This document shows, one piece after another, positions 8,626-19,100 of a stretch of 64,000 nt of DNA (positions within the stretch are counted from its first letter, which is position 1; every line of letters starts with the position of its first letter). Source of the stretch: Verrucomicrobiia bacterium (GTDB lineage: Bacteria > Verrucomicrobiota > Verrucomicrobiia > Limisphaerales > JADLHS01); assembly GCA_011525685.1 (NCBI GenBank), contig WYBW01000022.1, forward strand, positions 367,019 through 431,018. The letters run 5' to 3'. Both the position numbers and the translations under genes were made by a program. The notes under the pieces are model-generated. The model worked only from the letters and a program-made list of their open reading frames with translations, was not told the DNA's origin and searched no databases.

Positions 8626-9531
8626 TTGACAAGAGAAGCCCGGGCGGCAACATGCCTCGCACTGTTGGCAACAAATCAGACAACCCAATACCGCGATCTC
8701 TCCCAACCGCTGGTCAGCGTTTGCATACCCGCTTACAACAACGGCCGTTTCATCTCGGCCACGCTTCAAAGCGTGCTTCGCCAAACCTACGACAAGTTGG
8801 AGATCATCGTTTGCGACGATCATTCCACCGATGACACGGTCGAGGTTGCCAGGCGCTTCCAGGACGCGCGGGTACTTCTGGTTCAGAACGACACCAATCT
8901 TGGAATGGCCGGAAACTGGAATAAGGCTCTCGCGATGGCTCAAGGCCGCTACGTCAAGATGATGGGAGCGGACGACATGCTTTATCCCGACTGTATCGCG
9001 AAACAGGTCGCCGGGTTGGAATATCCGGCCCACGCGGAAGCCGTCTTGGCCGTATGCAATACGGACGTAATCAACGCCGCGGACCGAACGGTGATCCGCC
9101 GCAGATTTCGGTTTCGGCGCGGACTCGTTCCCGGCAACGAGGTGATCCGAAAGTGCGTCTTGTGGGGAGCCAATCTGGTCGGCGAACCCGTGGTGGGTTT
9201 GTTCCGACGCGACCTCCTGCCACGCTCAGGCATGTACCAAGACGCCAACCCCTACATGCTGGATGTCCTATTTTGGGCCGAATTGCTCAAACATGGTCCG
9301 GCCTTCATGGACGAGGAGCGGCTCGTGGCTTTTCGAATATCCCCTGGTTCCGCAAGCGCCAGATTCGGTTGGAAGCAAGCCGCCTACACTCGCGACTTCG
9401 TCCGCCGCATGCATCGAGATCCTTTCCACCGCCCGAACGGACTGGAGGTCTTTTGTGGCCATTTTCTTGCTTTTCCAAGATGCATTCTGAGGAATCTATT
9501 AATTAACTTGCGGTCGGGGCCGAGAGGTTAA
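8626..9531 (+). CDS. Family 2 glycosyltransferase
   Basis: A GT2 enzyme of about 301 residues with PLVSVCIPAYNNGRFISATL, EIIVCDDHSTDDT and MMGADDMLYPDC, giving the nucleotide-binding region and a DXD-like acidic motif. No ATG is available in frame before the conserved start. The TTG at 8626 is the most upstream option and a TTG at 8665 is another; neither has a convincing ribosome-binding site, so the N-terminus is uncertain by roughly 15 residues. It opens the plus-strand half of the polysaccharide locus and is followed after 76 bases by the DPM1/GtrB-like gene. Donor and acceptor are unknown. Confidence 0.85.
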   Translation: MTREARAATCLALLATNQTTQYRDLSQPLVSVCIPAYNNGRFISATLQSVLRQTYDKLEIIVCDDHSTDDTVEVARRFQDARVLLVQNDTNLGMAGNWNKALAMAQGRYVKMMGADDMLYPDCIAKQVAGLEYPAHAEAVLAVCNTDVINAADRTVIRRRFRFRRGLVPGNEVIRKCVLWGANLVGEPVVGLFRRDLLPRSGMYQDANPYMLDVLFWAELLKHGPAFMDEERLVAFRISPGSASARFGWKQAAYTRDFVRRMHRDPFHRPNGLEVFCGHFLAFPRCILRNLLINLRSGPRG

Positions 9532-9607
9532 AATCAACCTCGCGATTCGATTGGTGTCCAAGCTTGCCTGCAGATGCAGGCACAATCATGCGTTCGTCCC
9601 CAGCCGG

Positions 9608-10576
9608 ATGACCAAAGTAAGCATGCTCGTCTCAGTAATAGTGCCCTGTTACAACGAAGAAGAGGTGATCCGGGAGACCTACGCCCAGATTTCCGACACG
9701 CTTCGTAACGACCAGTCCCTCCAGTATGAGTTCATACTCATTGATGATGGCAGCCGCGATGGCACGCCCGACATTCTGCGCGAAATCGCCCGGCAGGATC
9801 CACGGGTGAAGGTACTAGTCCTCTCCCGTAACTTCGGACACCAACCGGCGGTCAGTGCCGGCATCCGTCATGCCTGCGGCGACCTTGCGGTGATCATAGA
9901 TGCGGACCTGCAGGACCCGCCCCAGGTCATACCGGAAATGATCCACCTGCTGCTCGACAGCGGGTCCAACGTCGTGTACGGCGTAAGAAAACGGCGCAAG
10001 GGAGAAAACCCGGCATATCTGCTGACCGCCAAGCTGTTTTACATAGTGCTCAACAAGCTCTCCGAGTATCCGCTCCCGGTGGACACCGGCGACTTTCGGG
10101 TGATTGACCGAAAAATCATGCTGGCTTTCAACAATCTGCGCGAGAACAGCAAATACATTCGTGGATTGATAAGTTGGATGGGGTTCAAACAGACTCCGTT
10201 CTATTACGAGCGCAACCCGCGGCACGCCGGCATACCCAAGTACACACTGTCGAAACTGGTCCGTTTGGCCACAACCGGCATCTTTTACTTCTCTAAAAAG
10301 CCGCTTCGCATCGCCACAGCCTTTGGTTTCCTCTCCGTGGGGCTGGGTCTGCTGCTCTCCGCCTGGGTCATTTATGGAAAACTTTCCAACCCCTATTATT
10401 CGATCTCGGGCTGGACCTCCGTCATCCTGACCATCATTTACTTCGGCGGCGTGCAATTGCTGACCATTGGTATTCTGGGGCATTACATCGGCAGTCTTTT
10501 CGACGAAGTCAAAGGCCGACCGGAATACCTCATCGCAGAGAAGATCAACCTTGGATCCGAATCCTCCCTCGACTGA
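9608..10576 (+). CDS. DPM1/GtrB-like polyprenyl-phosphate glycosyltransferase (GT2)
   Basis: A 322-residue protein with an N-terminal GT2 domain (LVSVIVPCYNEEEVI, LIDDGSRDGTP, and IIDADLQDPP as the DXD-type motif) and two C-terminal membrane helices (about residues 240-300) ahead of VKGRPEYLI. This is the layout of GtrB/ArnC-type enzymes, which put a sugar onto undecaprenyl phosphate at the cytoplasmic face. The product would be the donor for a GT-C enzyme on the outer face, and just such a membrane protein is encoded directly downstream (10587). I chose the ATG at 9608 because MTKVSMLVSVIVPCYNEEE fits the family; the frame opens at 9551. Confidence 0.92.
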   Translation: MTKVSMLVSVIVPCYNEEEVIRETYAQISDTLRNDQSLQYEFILIDDGSRDGTPDILREIARQDPRVKVLVLSRNFGHQPAVSAGIRHACGDLAVIIDADLQDPPQVIPEMIHLLLDSGSNVVYGVRKRRKGENPAYLLTAKLFYIVLNKLSEYPLPVDTGDFRVIDRKIMLAFNNLRENSKYIRGLISWMGFKQTPFYYERNPRHAGIPKYTLSKLVRLATTGIFYFSKKPLRIATAFGFLSVGLGLLLSAWVIYGKLSNPYYSISGWTSVILTIIYFGGVQLLTIGILGHYIGSLFDEVKGRPEYLIAEKINLGSESSLD

Positions 10577-10586
10577 CGGCCTCAAA

Positions 10587-12401
10587 GTGGACAGTGCTCC
10601 AAAAAAACAGTGTCTTACCGGCAATGCGCCACCGACGCGGGCGCCTCTCGAAAACCGGGTGTTGGCCATTGCGCTGCTCAGTGCGGTCGCATTGCTGGCC
10701 GCGTTCTCCATTCACCTGTCCAAAGCACGCATTTACCAGGTTGACGAGTGCCAGAACTTTTACATGGCCAAGGTGCTCGCCGCCGGCCAATCATCCGAGT
10801 TCTTCACCTCATCGGCGCTCTTCCTCCTGGGTCCGCTGTCGTGGATCTCTCAAATGGACCTTCGCGCCACCGAGATGCTCCTCCTGGCCCGGCTTCTGTT
10901 CCTCGGCGTATTTTGGCTCAATCTCATCCTGCTGGCCAAGATTCTTGCTGGCCGAGTCTGTTCAACCCGCGGGATAATCGCGCTCGCCGCCGCAGTTTCG
11001 CTTGCACCGCTGTGGGATTACGGCTTCGAAATTCGCCATGACAACCTGGTCCTAACGGGTGTGCTGGTGATCTGGTGGGCGGTCCGAACCCGACCAATGG
11101 GACTTGGTTCCTACGCAGTCGCTGGAGCCGTAACCGTTGCGTTGCTGTTCACAGCCGTCAAAACCGTGGTGTACGCCCTGCCCCTTTCATTGGCCTTGCT
11201 GCTCTTCCCTCCGTCAGCGTTTCCACAACCTCGTTGGCAATTGGCCTTGGCCTGGCTGGCCGGGGCGGTCGCGGCAACGGCGGTCATCCGCGTTGCATAC
11301 GGCGCGGGTGACACGTGGGACAATTATCTTTATGTCTTTCGCAGAGTGACCCAGTACTCGACCGATACGCAAGGAGCGGCCGCCAGTGGAGGGAGCAACC
11401 GGTTTTGGCCCTGGTCAACTTTGGGTCGGTTGCTGGTTCAGTCGCCTCTGCTGCTTGCCCTGACCCTCGCGGCATGCTTCGCGATCCTGTGCGATGTGGT
11501 TCGGCGGGGGAAATCCGCGCTCACGTGGCATGGCTATCTTCCAGAAGTTTTGTTGTGCCTCGGTGCTTTCGCGGCGCTTTTTGTCAATCCAACGCCGTTT
11601 CCCTACAATCTGCTGCACTTAGTGCCCTATGCGTTGATCCTTTCCTTCAAATATGGCGAGACACTATGGGATTTGCTCCGCGAGCGCGCGTCAATCCGCC
11701 CGCTGGCCACGACGCTCTTGGTCTTTGTGCATGCGATACCCTTCTTCCTGGCCACCAAACGACACTTGGAGTGGCCTAACGCCCGCCAGAATCTGCTGAT
11801 GCAACTGGCCGAGGATGTCACCGACCCCGCAAAGGACCTGGTTTACGACGGCATCGGGATGGTGGCCACTCGCCGGACCATCCACTATCAGTGGTACCTC
11901 CACAGTTTGAACATTCGCAAAGTCGTCACCGTTCCGGGCCGCCGGGTGCGGGAAATGTTGGCGGCACGTCCGGCGGCTGTGTTCATTCCCAGCTACCGCA
12001 CAACCTGGCTGCCCGAGGAGGATCACGAATTCATCCGGCAAAGATACGTTCCAGTTGCCGATGACTTTTGGGTACTAGGATGCGTGCTGCCGGCTGGAGG
12101 CGGCGAATTTGAGATCTTCCACCCCGGGCGTTACCAAGTCGTTAGGCTGCGGCCACCCCCAAGCACCAACTATTTGCAGTCCACAGATGGATCTCTGCCT
12201 ATTGAAGAAAGCAGTTCGATCAATGGCAATATGGATGGGGTGGAGATTTCAAGAGCGCCGGTTGAACTGAACCTCGGCATGCATCGGTTGCAGACACCTG
12301 CTGATTGTAATCCGGCCGTTATCTGGGTGGGACCCCGCCTCGCGAATGTGCCACGTCCCGGTCCCGGAAACCATCGCTCGTTGTTTTGGAACTGGTATTG
12401 A
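10587..12401 (+). CDS. GT-C-like integral membrane glycosyltransferase, paralogue B
   Basis: A membrane protein of ~604 residues with the same architecture as the product of 1895-3679: RIYQVDECQ after the first helix, DYGFEIRHDN, many hydrophobic segments, then a soluble C-terminal region with EEDHEFIRQRYVPVADDFWVLG ending in NWY. The frame is open from 10467, but that would overlap the GtrB-like gene. The GTG at 10587 gives a length close to the paralogue and starts 10 bases after the previous stop. Its position after a polyprenyl-phosphate glycosyltransferase suggests it uses that lipid-linked sugar outside the membrane. The C-terminus has diverged from copy A by a short insertion before the final ~60 residues. 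Confidence 0.78.
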   Translation: MDSAPKKQCLTGNAPPTRAPLENRVLAIALLSAVALLAAFSIHLSKARIYQVDECQNFYMAKVLAAGQSSEFFTSSALFLLGPLSWISQMDLRATEMLLLARLLFLGVFWLNLILLAKILAGRVCSTRGIIALAAAVSLAPLWDYGFEIRHDNLVLTGVLVIWWAVRTRPMGLGSYAVAGAVTVALLFTAVKTVVYALPLSLALLLFPPSAFPQPRWQLALAWLAGAVAATAVIRVAYGAGDTWDNYLYVFRRVTQYSTDTQGAAASGGSNRFWPWSTLGRLLVQSPLLLALTLAACFAILCDVVRRGKSALTWHGYLPEVLLCLGAFAALFVNPTPFPYNLLHLVPYALILSFKYGETLWDLLRERASIRPLATTLLVFVHAIPFFLATKRHLEWPNARQNLLMQLAEDVTDPAKDLVYDGIGMVATRRTIHYQWYLHSLNIRKVVTVPGRRVREMLAARPAAVFIPSYRTTWLPEEDHEFIRQRYVPVADDFWVLGCVLPAGGGEFEIFHPGRYQVVRLRPPPSTNYLQSTDGSLPIEESSSINGNMDGVEISRAPVELNLGMHRLQTPADCNPAVIWVGPRLANVPRPGPGNHRSLFWNWY

Positions 12402-12447
12402 TTCGCAAGGACTGCGACTCTGTATTGCTAGGGCGTTGCGCTCTTAT

Positions 12448-13461
12448 TTACCCCGCCACCTTGATTTCCCCCTGCCGATGCCGCCGGAGCAATTCGATGT
12501 CTGCGTCCACCATAAGCTTGGCCAGGTCCACGAATTTGATCTTGGGTTCCCAACCCAATTGGCGTTTGGCTTTGCTGGGGTCTCCAATCAGCAGGTCCAC
12601 CTCCGCCGGCCGATAGTAGCGCGGGTCAATCTCCACGTGCTTCTTCCAGTCCAGACCGGCATGGCTGAAGGCGGTCTCCAAGAATTCCCGCACCGAGTGG
12701 GTCTCGCCGGTGGCCACGACGTAATCATCCGGCTTGTCCTGCTGCAGCATCAACCACATGGCCTCGACGTATTCCTTGGCATAACCCCAGTCGCGCTTGG
12801 AGTCCAGGTTGCCGAGGTAGAGCTTGTCCTGGAGTCCAGCCTGAATGTGCGCCACCGCGCGCGTGATCTTGCGCGTGACAAAGGTCTCGCCGCGCCGGGG
12901 TGATTCGTGGTTGAACAGAATCCCGTTGCTGGCGTGCAGTCCGTAAGACTCGCGGTAATTCACCGTGATCCAGTAGGCGTACACCTTGGCGCAGCCATAA
13001 GGGCTGCGGGGATAAAATGGCGTGGTTTCCTTCTGCGGAATCTCCTGCACCTTGCCGAACATCTCGCTCGAGGACGCCTGATAAAACCGCGGCTGCAGGC
13101 CCGTCTCGCGGATGGCTTCCAGCAGCCGCACCGCGCCGGTGGCGGTGATGTCGGTGGTGTATTCGGGACTGTCGAAACTGACGCGCACGTGGCTTTGGGC
13201 CGCCAGGTTGTAGATTTCCTCGGGTTGAATCTTGGTCATCAACCGGGCCAGCGCGCTCGCGTCGCTCAAATCACCATAGTGGAGAAACAACCGTTTGCGA
13301 CCGGAGTGCGGGTCTTCGTAGATGGGGTCGAGCCGGCCGGTGTTGAAGGTGCTGGCGCGGCGGATGATGCCATGCACTTCATAGCCTTTGCCCAACAACA
13401 ACTCCGCCAGATACGAACCATCCTGTCCCGTAATGCCGGTGATCAGCGCGCGTTTCGCCAT
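12448..13461 (-). CDS. gmd: GDP-mannose 4,6-dehydratase
   Basis: A 337-residue extended SDR enzyme that converts GDP-D-mannose to GDP-4-keto-6-deoxy-D-mannose. Features visible: [16 protein letters not shown] (NAD(P)-binding), [12 protein letters not shown], the active-site QASSSEMFG near 129-136, the Tyr155/Lys159 pair in [28 protein letters not shown], and [13 protein letters not shown]. The ATG at 13461 gives MAKRALITG, matching family starts; the frame extends to 13503 without support. It supplies the substrate for the fucose synthase at 768-1718. An inverted repeat sits in the leader about 45 bases upstream. Confidence 0.97.
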   Translation of the reverse strand: MAKRALITGITGQDGSYLAELLLGKGYEVHGIIRRASTFNTGRLDPIYEDPHSGRKRLFLHYGDLSDASALARLMTKIQPEEIYNLAAQSHVRVSFDSPEYTTDITATGAVRLLEAIRETGLQPRFYQASSSEMFGKVQEIPQKETTPFYPRSPYGCAKVYAYWITVNYRESYGLHASNGILFNHESPRRGETFVTRKITRAVAHIQAGLQDKLYLGNLDSKRDWGYAKEYVEAMWLMLQQDKPDDYVVATGETHSVREFLETAFSHAGLDWKKHVEIDPRYYRPAEVDLLIGDPSKAKRQLGWEPKIKFVDLAKLMVDADIELLRRHRQGEIKVAG

Positions 13462-13504
13462 AATTTCGCGGGCCAGATTCACGGAGCAAGTTGCCCAAGG
13501 CAAG

Positions 13505-13526
13505 CTTGGAAAACTTTGATTCCAAG
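13505..13526 (-). promoter_or_regulatory. Inverted repeat in the gmd leader
   Basis: CTTGGAA (13505-13511) and TTCCAAG (13520-13526) are a perfect 7-bp inverted repeat with an 8-base centre, 44 bases upstream of the gmd start. It could be an operator or a leader hairpin. Nothing else ties it to regulation, and TGGAA-containing hairpins are common as repeats in this window. Confidence 0.3.
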
Positions 13527-13616
13527 GTTCAACCTGGCACAGGGACAGGGAGAAATATCTCCTCGCTGACAGGGGAAAGGCGATATCGGCATTGGTGAGC
13601 CTCTCGACAAGCCCAT

Positions 13617-13845
13617 CTCACCCCAACCCTCTCCCGCTGGGAGAAGGAGGATGATTCGCCGATGCTGACGAATACCTGCGACGGAGTTGGCTCCGCGATG
13701 GTCTGGCAGAAGCAAGGTGCGCGACGGCTGTTCCCTCTCCCTCAGGGAGAGGGTGAGGGTGAGGGTGAGTGCATCGTGGTAGCAGTGAGCTTCATCACGA
13801 GTTATCCCTCACCCCGGCCCTCTCCCGCTGGGAGAGGGAGAATCA
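13617..13845. repeat. Three C/G-rich palindromic repeat units in the gmd-tamA intergenic region
   Basis: The 454 bases between the gmd start and the tamA stop contain three related palindromes: 13617-13650 (CTCTCCCgctGGGAGAAGGAG), 13731-13769 (CCCTCTCCCTcaGGGAGAGGG followed by three GTGAGG-type repeats) and 13805-13842 (CCCTCTCCCgctGGGAGAGGG preceded by CCTCACCCC). The middle unit is inverted relative to the others. The same CCCTCTCC/GGAGAGGG core occurs twice inside the coding sequence at 38497-42216. Apart from these units and the leader inverted repeat I see nothing in this gap. Confidence 0.8.
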
Positions 13846-13915
13846 TTGACCAGCCCAAGCACATATCTGCATCACACTCCCCAATCCCCGCCCCTTCCAA
13901 TGCGGTGGGCAGACC

Positions 13916-16132
13916 TCAAAACGGATAGCCGATGGAGAAGTGCAGCGTGCCGGCGGGATCGTGGGCACGGCGGTTCAGGTTGTGCCCGTATTCCAACCGC
14001 ACGGGACCGATGATGGTGTGCCAGCGGACGCCGCCGCCCACCGAATACAGCCCTTCATCCCACGGATAATCCTCTCGCCGCAACGCAAACCCCACCGCGT
14101 CGAAGAAAGCCACGACTGACCACGAGCGCGTCACCAGTTGCTCGAGTTCGAGGTTGGCCTGCGTGAAGGTCTCCGCGCCCAACTGGTCGCCGTTCGCATC
14201 CAAAGGCGAGGCTTCGCCCTGTTGATAACCGCGTACCGAATTCTCGCCGCCGGGGAAGAATCGCTTGTTGAAAGGCAGTTCCACGTCGCTGCCGCCCCAG
14301 GTGAACGTCAACCCATGCGTTACTCCCAGGTGCAGCAGCCGGCCGCCGCCCAGGTTGTGGTGCCATGATCCGCCGACCAGGAAGCGCTGGTAGTTGACGT
14401 TGCCACCCAGCGCGTCGGCGGCCAGCTCCATGTTGCCGAAGACCTTCACCCCTCGCCGCGGCGAGAGCGGGTTGTCCCTTCGGTCACGCGTGAGGTCCAC
14501 GACGATGGCCGCCGCGCGCGCCTCCGTCACGCCCACGAGGTTCGTAGTGGCCGAGGCCACGTCCCGCGCGTTGAGGAACTCGTAATTGTACTTCACAAAG
14601 AGGTCTGATTGGATGGGAGCAATCCGTTTGTGAATCCCGGCGGAACCGCCATATTCCTCACGGGTGAAGGAAACCTCCTCGCGCCTCAGCCCCGAGCCGC
14701 GCACGGAAAAATCCAGGTTCTCAACGAACAACTCCGGCACGGTGTAAAGGAAATCGCCGCTGGTGGCCTTGAACGACTGGATGCCGCGCAAGCGGGCCGA
14801 GTGCGCCAGACCCAGCACGTTGCGGTGCTCGAATTCCAGCCCGCCGCGCAACAATTCATAACTGCCGTAGCCGCCCAGCACACTCAACGAGATTGCCTTG
14901 CTTTCGGCCAGTTCATACACCACGTCGCGGGTGGCTTCCTCGGGCGGATCGTAGCGCAGGCTCACCCAATCGAAAACCCCGAGGCGGGCGAGCCGCTGGC
15001 GGGCTTGCTCGGCTTCCAACCGGTTCAAGGGCTGGCCCTCCTCCAGCCGCGCGTGCTGTTCCAGCACCGATTCGCGGGTGCGCTTCCGTCCCTCGAAACG
15101 CACCTCGCCCAGCGTCACCCGCTGCCCGGTGTTTACGCGTGCCTTCAAGTCCAGCTCGATGCGGGTGGCGTTCGTCTCGCCTCCCAGCACGGTGAATTCC
15201 ACCGCGGCGTCGGGAAACCCGCGCGCAAACTGTACCTCCCGCAACCGCCGGGCAAAGTCCTGTTGCCAGAAGGGCGAATAGGGTCCATCCGGGCGCAGCA
15301 TTGAAGTCGTCGAAGGTGTCGGCGCGTCCGGTTCGAGGACTTCGCTCAAGACCGACCGCACCACGGTCGGCCGCCCTTCCATCACCACGATGTCCACCCG
15401 CGCGGCACCGGAAACCGGGTCCAAGACCACGTTGGTGGCTGTGACCTGGGCTTCGCGATAGCCCCTGCGAGCCAGGGCCTCCCGCAGCGCGGCCACCGAT
15501 TCATTCAATCGGGCGGGACTGAACACCCGGTTGGCCCGCAGGTTCAACAAGGTATCACCACTGACGAAGTAACGTTGCGCCGCCCGGGTGGGGATGGCCT
15601 CGGCACCGGCGATCTCCAGTGAGTCGTAATAAAAACGCACTCCTTTCCGCACGTGAAACCGAGCTTCGCGAGCGGCGAAGTCGCCGGGTAAAAGCACCTC
15701 CATTGCATTGGTCCAGTGAAAGTCCCGGCGGCGGCCATCGGCCAGGACGAATTGAGCCTCCAAGCGCGCGTTCAAATAGCCTTCGTGCGTCATGCGAGAG
15801 AGCAAAACCAACGCCGCGTCCTCGGCAAACGCGCGATCCAGCAGCGCCGGCTGCTGCTGTTTCAACTGAAAGTTTCGGAGCAGGCGGGCCATCTCACGGT
15901 TGCCGAGCACGCCCAACCCGGACACCTGCACCAGCGCCGGCCCGTTGGTCTTCGCCTCCGCTGCGTGGAGCGGACAACCCTCGACCGCCAGCAGGACGAG
16001 CGCGATGCACACAAGCAACCGCCCGCACAGTCCGAAGCGGGCGTCACCCGCCAAGGTGCGCCGCCGGCCGGTGCTTGTTGTGAAATGGCGGGTCCTCATC
16101 GCAAGCCGGGCTAACGCAGAAGGATTCTCCAT
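13916..16132 (-). CDS. tamA: TamA/BamA-type Omp85 outer-membrane protein
   Basis: A 738-residue protein with a basic N-terminus and a hydrophobic signal region (LLVCIALVLLAVEGCPLHAAEA), then POTRA-like repeats up to about residue 390, and a C-terminal beta-barrel. The Omp85 L6 motif is seen as GGENSVRGYQQGE near residue 630, and the protein ends in an aromatic residue (SIGYPF), as usual for outer-membrane barrels. It inserts or assembles outer-membrane proteins. The gene starts inside the end of tamB (22-base overlap), with a GGGGTG ribosome-binding site ahead of the ATG at 16132. The TamB partner upstream favours TamA over BamA. Confidence 0.88.
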   Translation of the reverse strand: MENPSALARLAMRTRHFTTSTGRRRTLAGDARFGLCGRLLVCIALVLLAVEGCPLHAAEAKTNGPALVQVSGLGVLGNREMARLLRNFQLKQQQPALLDRAFAEDAALVLLSRMTHEGYLNARLEAQFVLADGRRRDFHWTNAMEVLLPGDFAAREARFHVRKGVRFYYDSLEIAGAEAIPTRAAQRYFVSGDTLLNLRANRVFSPARLNESVAALREALARRGYREAQVTATNVVLDPVSGAARVDIVVMEGRPTVVRSVLSEVLEPDAPTPSTTSMLRPDGPYSPFWQQDFARRLREVQFARGFPDAAVEFTVLGGETNATRIELDLKARVNTGQRVTLGEVRFEGRKRTRESVLEQHARLEEGQPLNRLEAEQARQRLARLGVFDWVSLRYDPPEEATRDVVYELAESKAISLSVLGGYGSYELLRGGLEFEHRNVLGLAHSARLRGIQSFKATSGDFLYTVPELFVENLDFSVRGSGLRREEVSFTREEYGGSAGIHKRIAPIQSDLFVKYNYEFLNARDVASATTNLVGVTEARAAAIVVDLTRDRRDNPLSPRRGVKVFGNMELAADALGGNVNYQRFLVGGSWHHNLGGGRLLHLGVTHGLTFTWGGSDVELPFNKRFFPGGENSVRGYQQGEASPLDANGDQLGAETFTQANLELEQLVTRSWSVVAFFDAVGFALRREDYPWDEGLYSVGGGVRWHTIIGPVRLEYGHNLNRRAHDPAGTLHFSIGYPF

Positions 16133-19100
16133 TTCACCCCAGCGTTGACCGCGTTGAACCGGTCGTACTCGCCCACGAGCGACCAGCGATCGTTGAGCCG
16201 GTATTCGACCGAGTAAGTCGCCTTGCCCTCCTCGGTGAGATTCTCGCCGGTGTTGATGGTCAGCCGTTCCTCCGCCAGGTCACTGCCGGCGTACCGGCTC
16301 AAGAGATCCCGCCCCAGGAACGTGGCCAGCCGGCCCGCGCGCGCCTGGGTGGAAAGCGTCTGTTCGGCCGGCAACTCGCCCGCCGTGAGCAGGAGCAGGA
16401 TTTCTTCCGAACTCAGCGGCGGCGTGGAGGAGAAGATGACGTTCGCGCCGTCGGCCGGCCCGGTGACTTCCAGTCGCAAGTCGTAGCGATAGTTCCGGCC
16501 CGAAGCGTTGATGAGCAGTTCCGGCCCGCGCGGGTCGTCGCCGGCCAGAGAAGCATACGCCTGATCCACGTTGAGCGCCCCGAACGGGAAGAGGATTCTG
16601 CCGGAATCCATTCTGGCTTCCCCGGTCAGCACCGGCTCGCGCAACGTGCCAGCGACCTTGAAGTTGGCCGACGCCACTCCGTTGAACACCGGCGTGCGCA
16701 TCCGCAAGAAACGGTCGCCTCGCACCGCCACGTCCAGCTTCCAATCGGCGAACGGCAGATTGGTGACGCTGAAATAGGGTGGACGCATGGCCGGTCGCTC
16801 CGGCCGGCTCAACATCAACGCCGTCGCGTACTGCACGAAAAGACCGTCGGCGAGGATGACCTTGCCAGTCAGGCGCGGAGCCATTTCACCGCCTCCCGCC
16901 AGCCGCAAATCGAAGTCACCCCGCAGCAGGAACTCCAGTGAACGCGCCAGGGGCACATTGTTGCCCTGCAAATGCAGTTCGTAATCCCAGTCCCCTGGCG
17001 CGGTCAGCTTCAGCCGCCCGGTGGCCCGCACCGGTTGTCCGCCAATCTGGCCGCGGAACTCCTCCAGGACGGCGTGGTCGCCCGCAAACCGAACCCGCGC
17101 CGCCACCTCGCGCACCGGCGTGAGCTGGCCCATGGGCCGAGTGGAAGCGTTGGTGAGCGACATCGTGCCTTCGAGCTTTTTCCCTGGCAACAAGGCGAGC
17201 TCCACACTGGCGCGGCCTTCCGGAGCGAGCACCGACGGCAGATAGCGCGCCAGCGCCGCCACCTGACCTTCGGCGATCTGCAACCGTCCCCGCGCCTCCG
17301 ACCAATCGAGCACCGGTTCTCCTTTGAAGAGTTGCCGCCAGAAGTCGTCCGCCAACGGCCACTCGCCGCTGGAGGTCACCAGTTGTCCATCCAGTTTCGT
17401 ATCGAACTGCTCCAGCGTGATCCGCGCGGGTTGCACACGACCGGCCATCCGGACCTGTTCCAGCCGGGGACGCGTTGTGTCATTCGTCGCCGGGCGCCAT
17501 TCCACCGCGGCGACTTCGAGACTGACGGAGGCCGACGGTGACTCCAACGTGCCTCCACCCCTCACGCGCAATTCCGGCCGGGCCACCCTCAACTCGCCGG
17601 ACCTCCCCAGCGGCAGCGCGAAACTCTCCTCCGTCTTCAACTCGGCCCGCAGGTCGAGCGGTTGTCCCGCGACGGGCCGCCACAGTTTCCCGTCCGCCAC
17701 CGGTTGCAGGGCGACGGGGATCGTTCCAACGACTGACAGCGCGGGTGATTGTTCCACCTGGACCAGCAGCCGCTCCAGCGTCACAGCATCGCCGCTCTGT
17801 GCTTTTCCGCTCACGCTCAACCGTGGATGGCCCGCGGACTCCACCGCGACGTCGAACAGCAGATCGCCCCGCACCGGTCCGTTGGTCCATCCGGCCCCCA
17901 GCATCAAATCCTCGACGGAAAGGTTCGTAACCGATCCGGGGAGGAAGTCGGAAAAGTCGCGCAACGCGATCTGCCGCGCCGTTCCGTTGAGCCGGCCTTC
18001 CTTGGGCCAGTGCAAGTCCGCCGCGAGGCCGATCGCGCGATCCCGACCGCGCCACTCGAGGCCCTCGGCGTTGAGATGCCATTCTTGCGATACAGCTTCT
18101 CCGGCGGCGCGTTCAAAACGGATCACCCCGGGCCGCGCCAGAGCATACAGTTCGACCCCCCCGCGCCCCAGCGTGGCGCGCTCCACACCCACCGCGACCG
18201 TCAAGGGCTGCAACGCGCTCAACTGGAAACCTCCCGCCAGCGAGAGCACCGAATCGCCGGCGCTCAACTTCAGTTCGGGAACCGCAACGTGAAGATTCGT
18301 TCCCCGCCATTCGGCCCGCGCGTCGAAAGGATTCAAAGACGGCACGCTTGCCTGCTTCAAGGTGATCTGCCCCGCGTGCGTCAAGTTCGTGAACGGGCCT
18401 TCCGCCCGGCCGGAAGCCTCGAAAGCCTCACAACCAAAACCGGGAATGTGCGCTGTCAGAAGCGGCCCGGTGAATTGCCACCGCGCTTCCAAAAGTTGTT
18501 GCGCTGTCAGGTTGCCCGCGCCGGAGAGGGACAAACTGGATCCATCCTCGAAGTCTGCCTGCATCGGGCCGAGCCGCAGCACCGGCCAATCAAGCCGGCC
18601 CTCGAAGTGAATTCGCTCCGCGGTCATCCCCCACCCCGCCACGTTTGTGGCAAGGCCACTGAAGCGAGCCGCCACGTTCCATTCGGGGTCGAATTCCAGT
18701 TCCACCCCTCCCTCCACCTTGCCGGACAACGGACTTGCCGCAACCTCTGCCGCATCCAGGGCGAGTCGGAATCCAGCGACTCGAGTAATTCGACCGCCAT
18801 CGGCGCGAAGCTCGAAGGGATGCGTCAACCCGGCGCGCAGCCCCGACGAACGAAGCTCCAATTGTTCGAGCGTGAGAACCCCGGGATTTCCTCGCGCATT
18901 CAGTTCGACCTCCAGGGGAGGCGGGAACGAGTTCTCCGCCGGATTGGCAGGTTGCGCCAGCGCTTTGGCTTGAAGACGAAACTGGTCCGCCGCCAGGTTG
19001 AGGGTCAGCGAAGCGACCGGAGGCTCATAGCCGTCCAAGCCCACCCATTCTGCGGGGAAACTAACCTGCTTGCTTGCCAACTGACCCGAGGCCGGCCACC

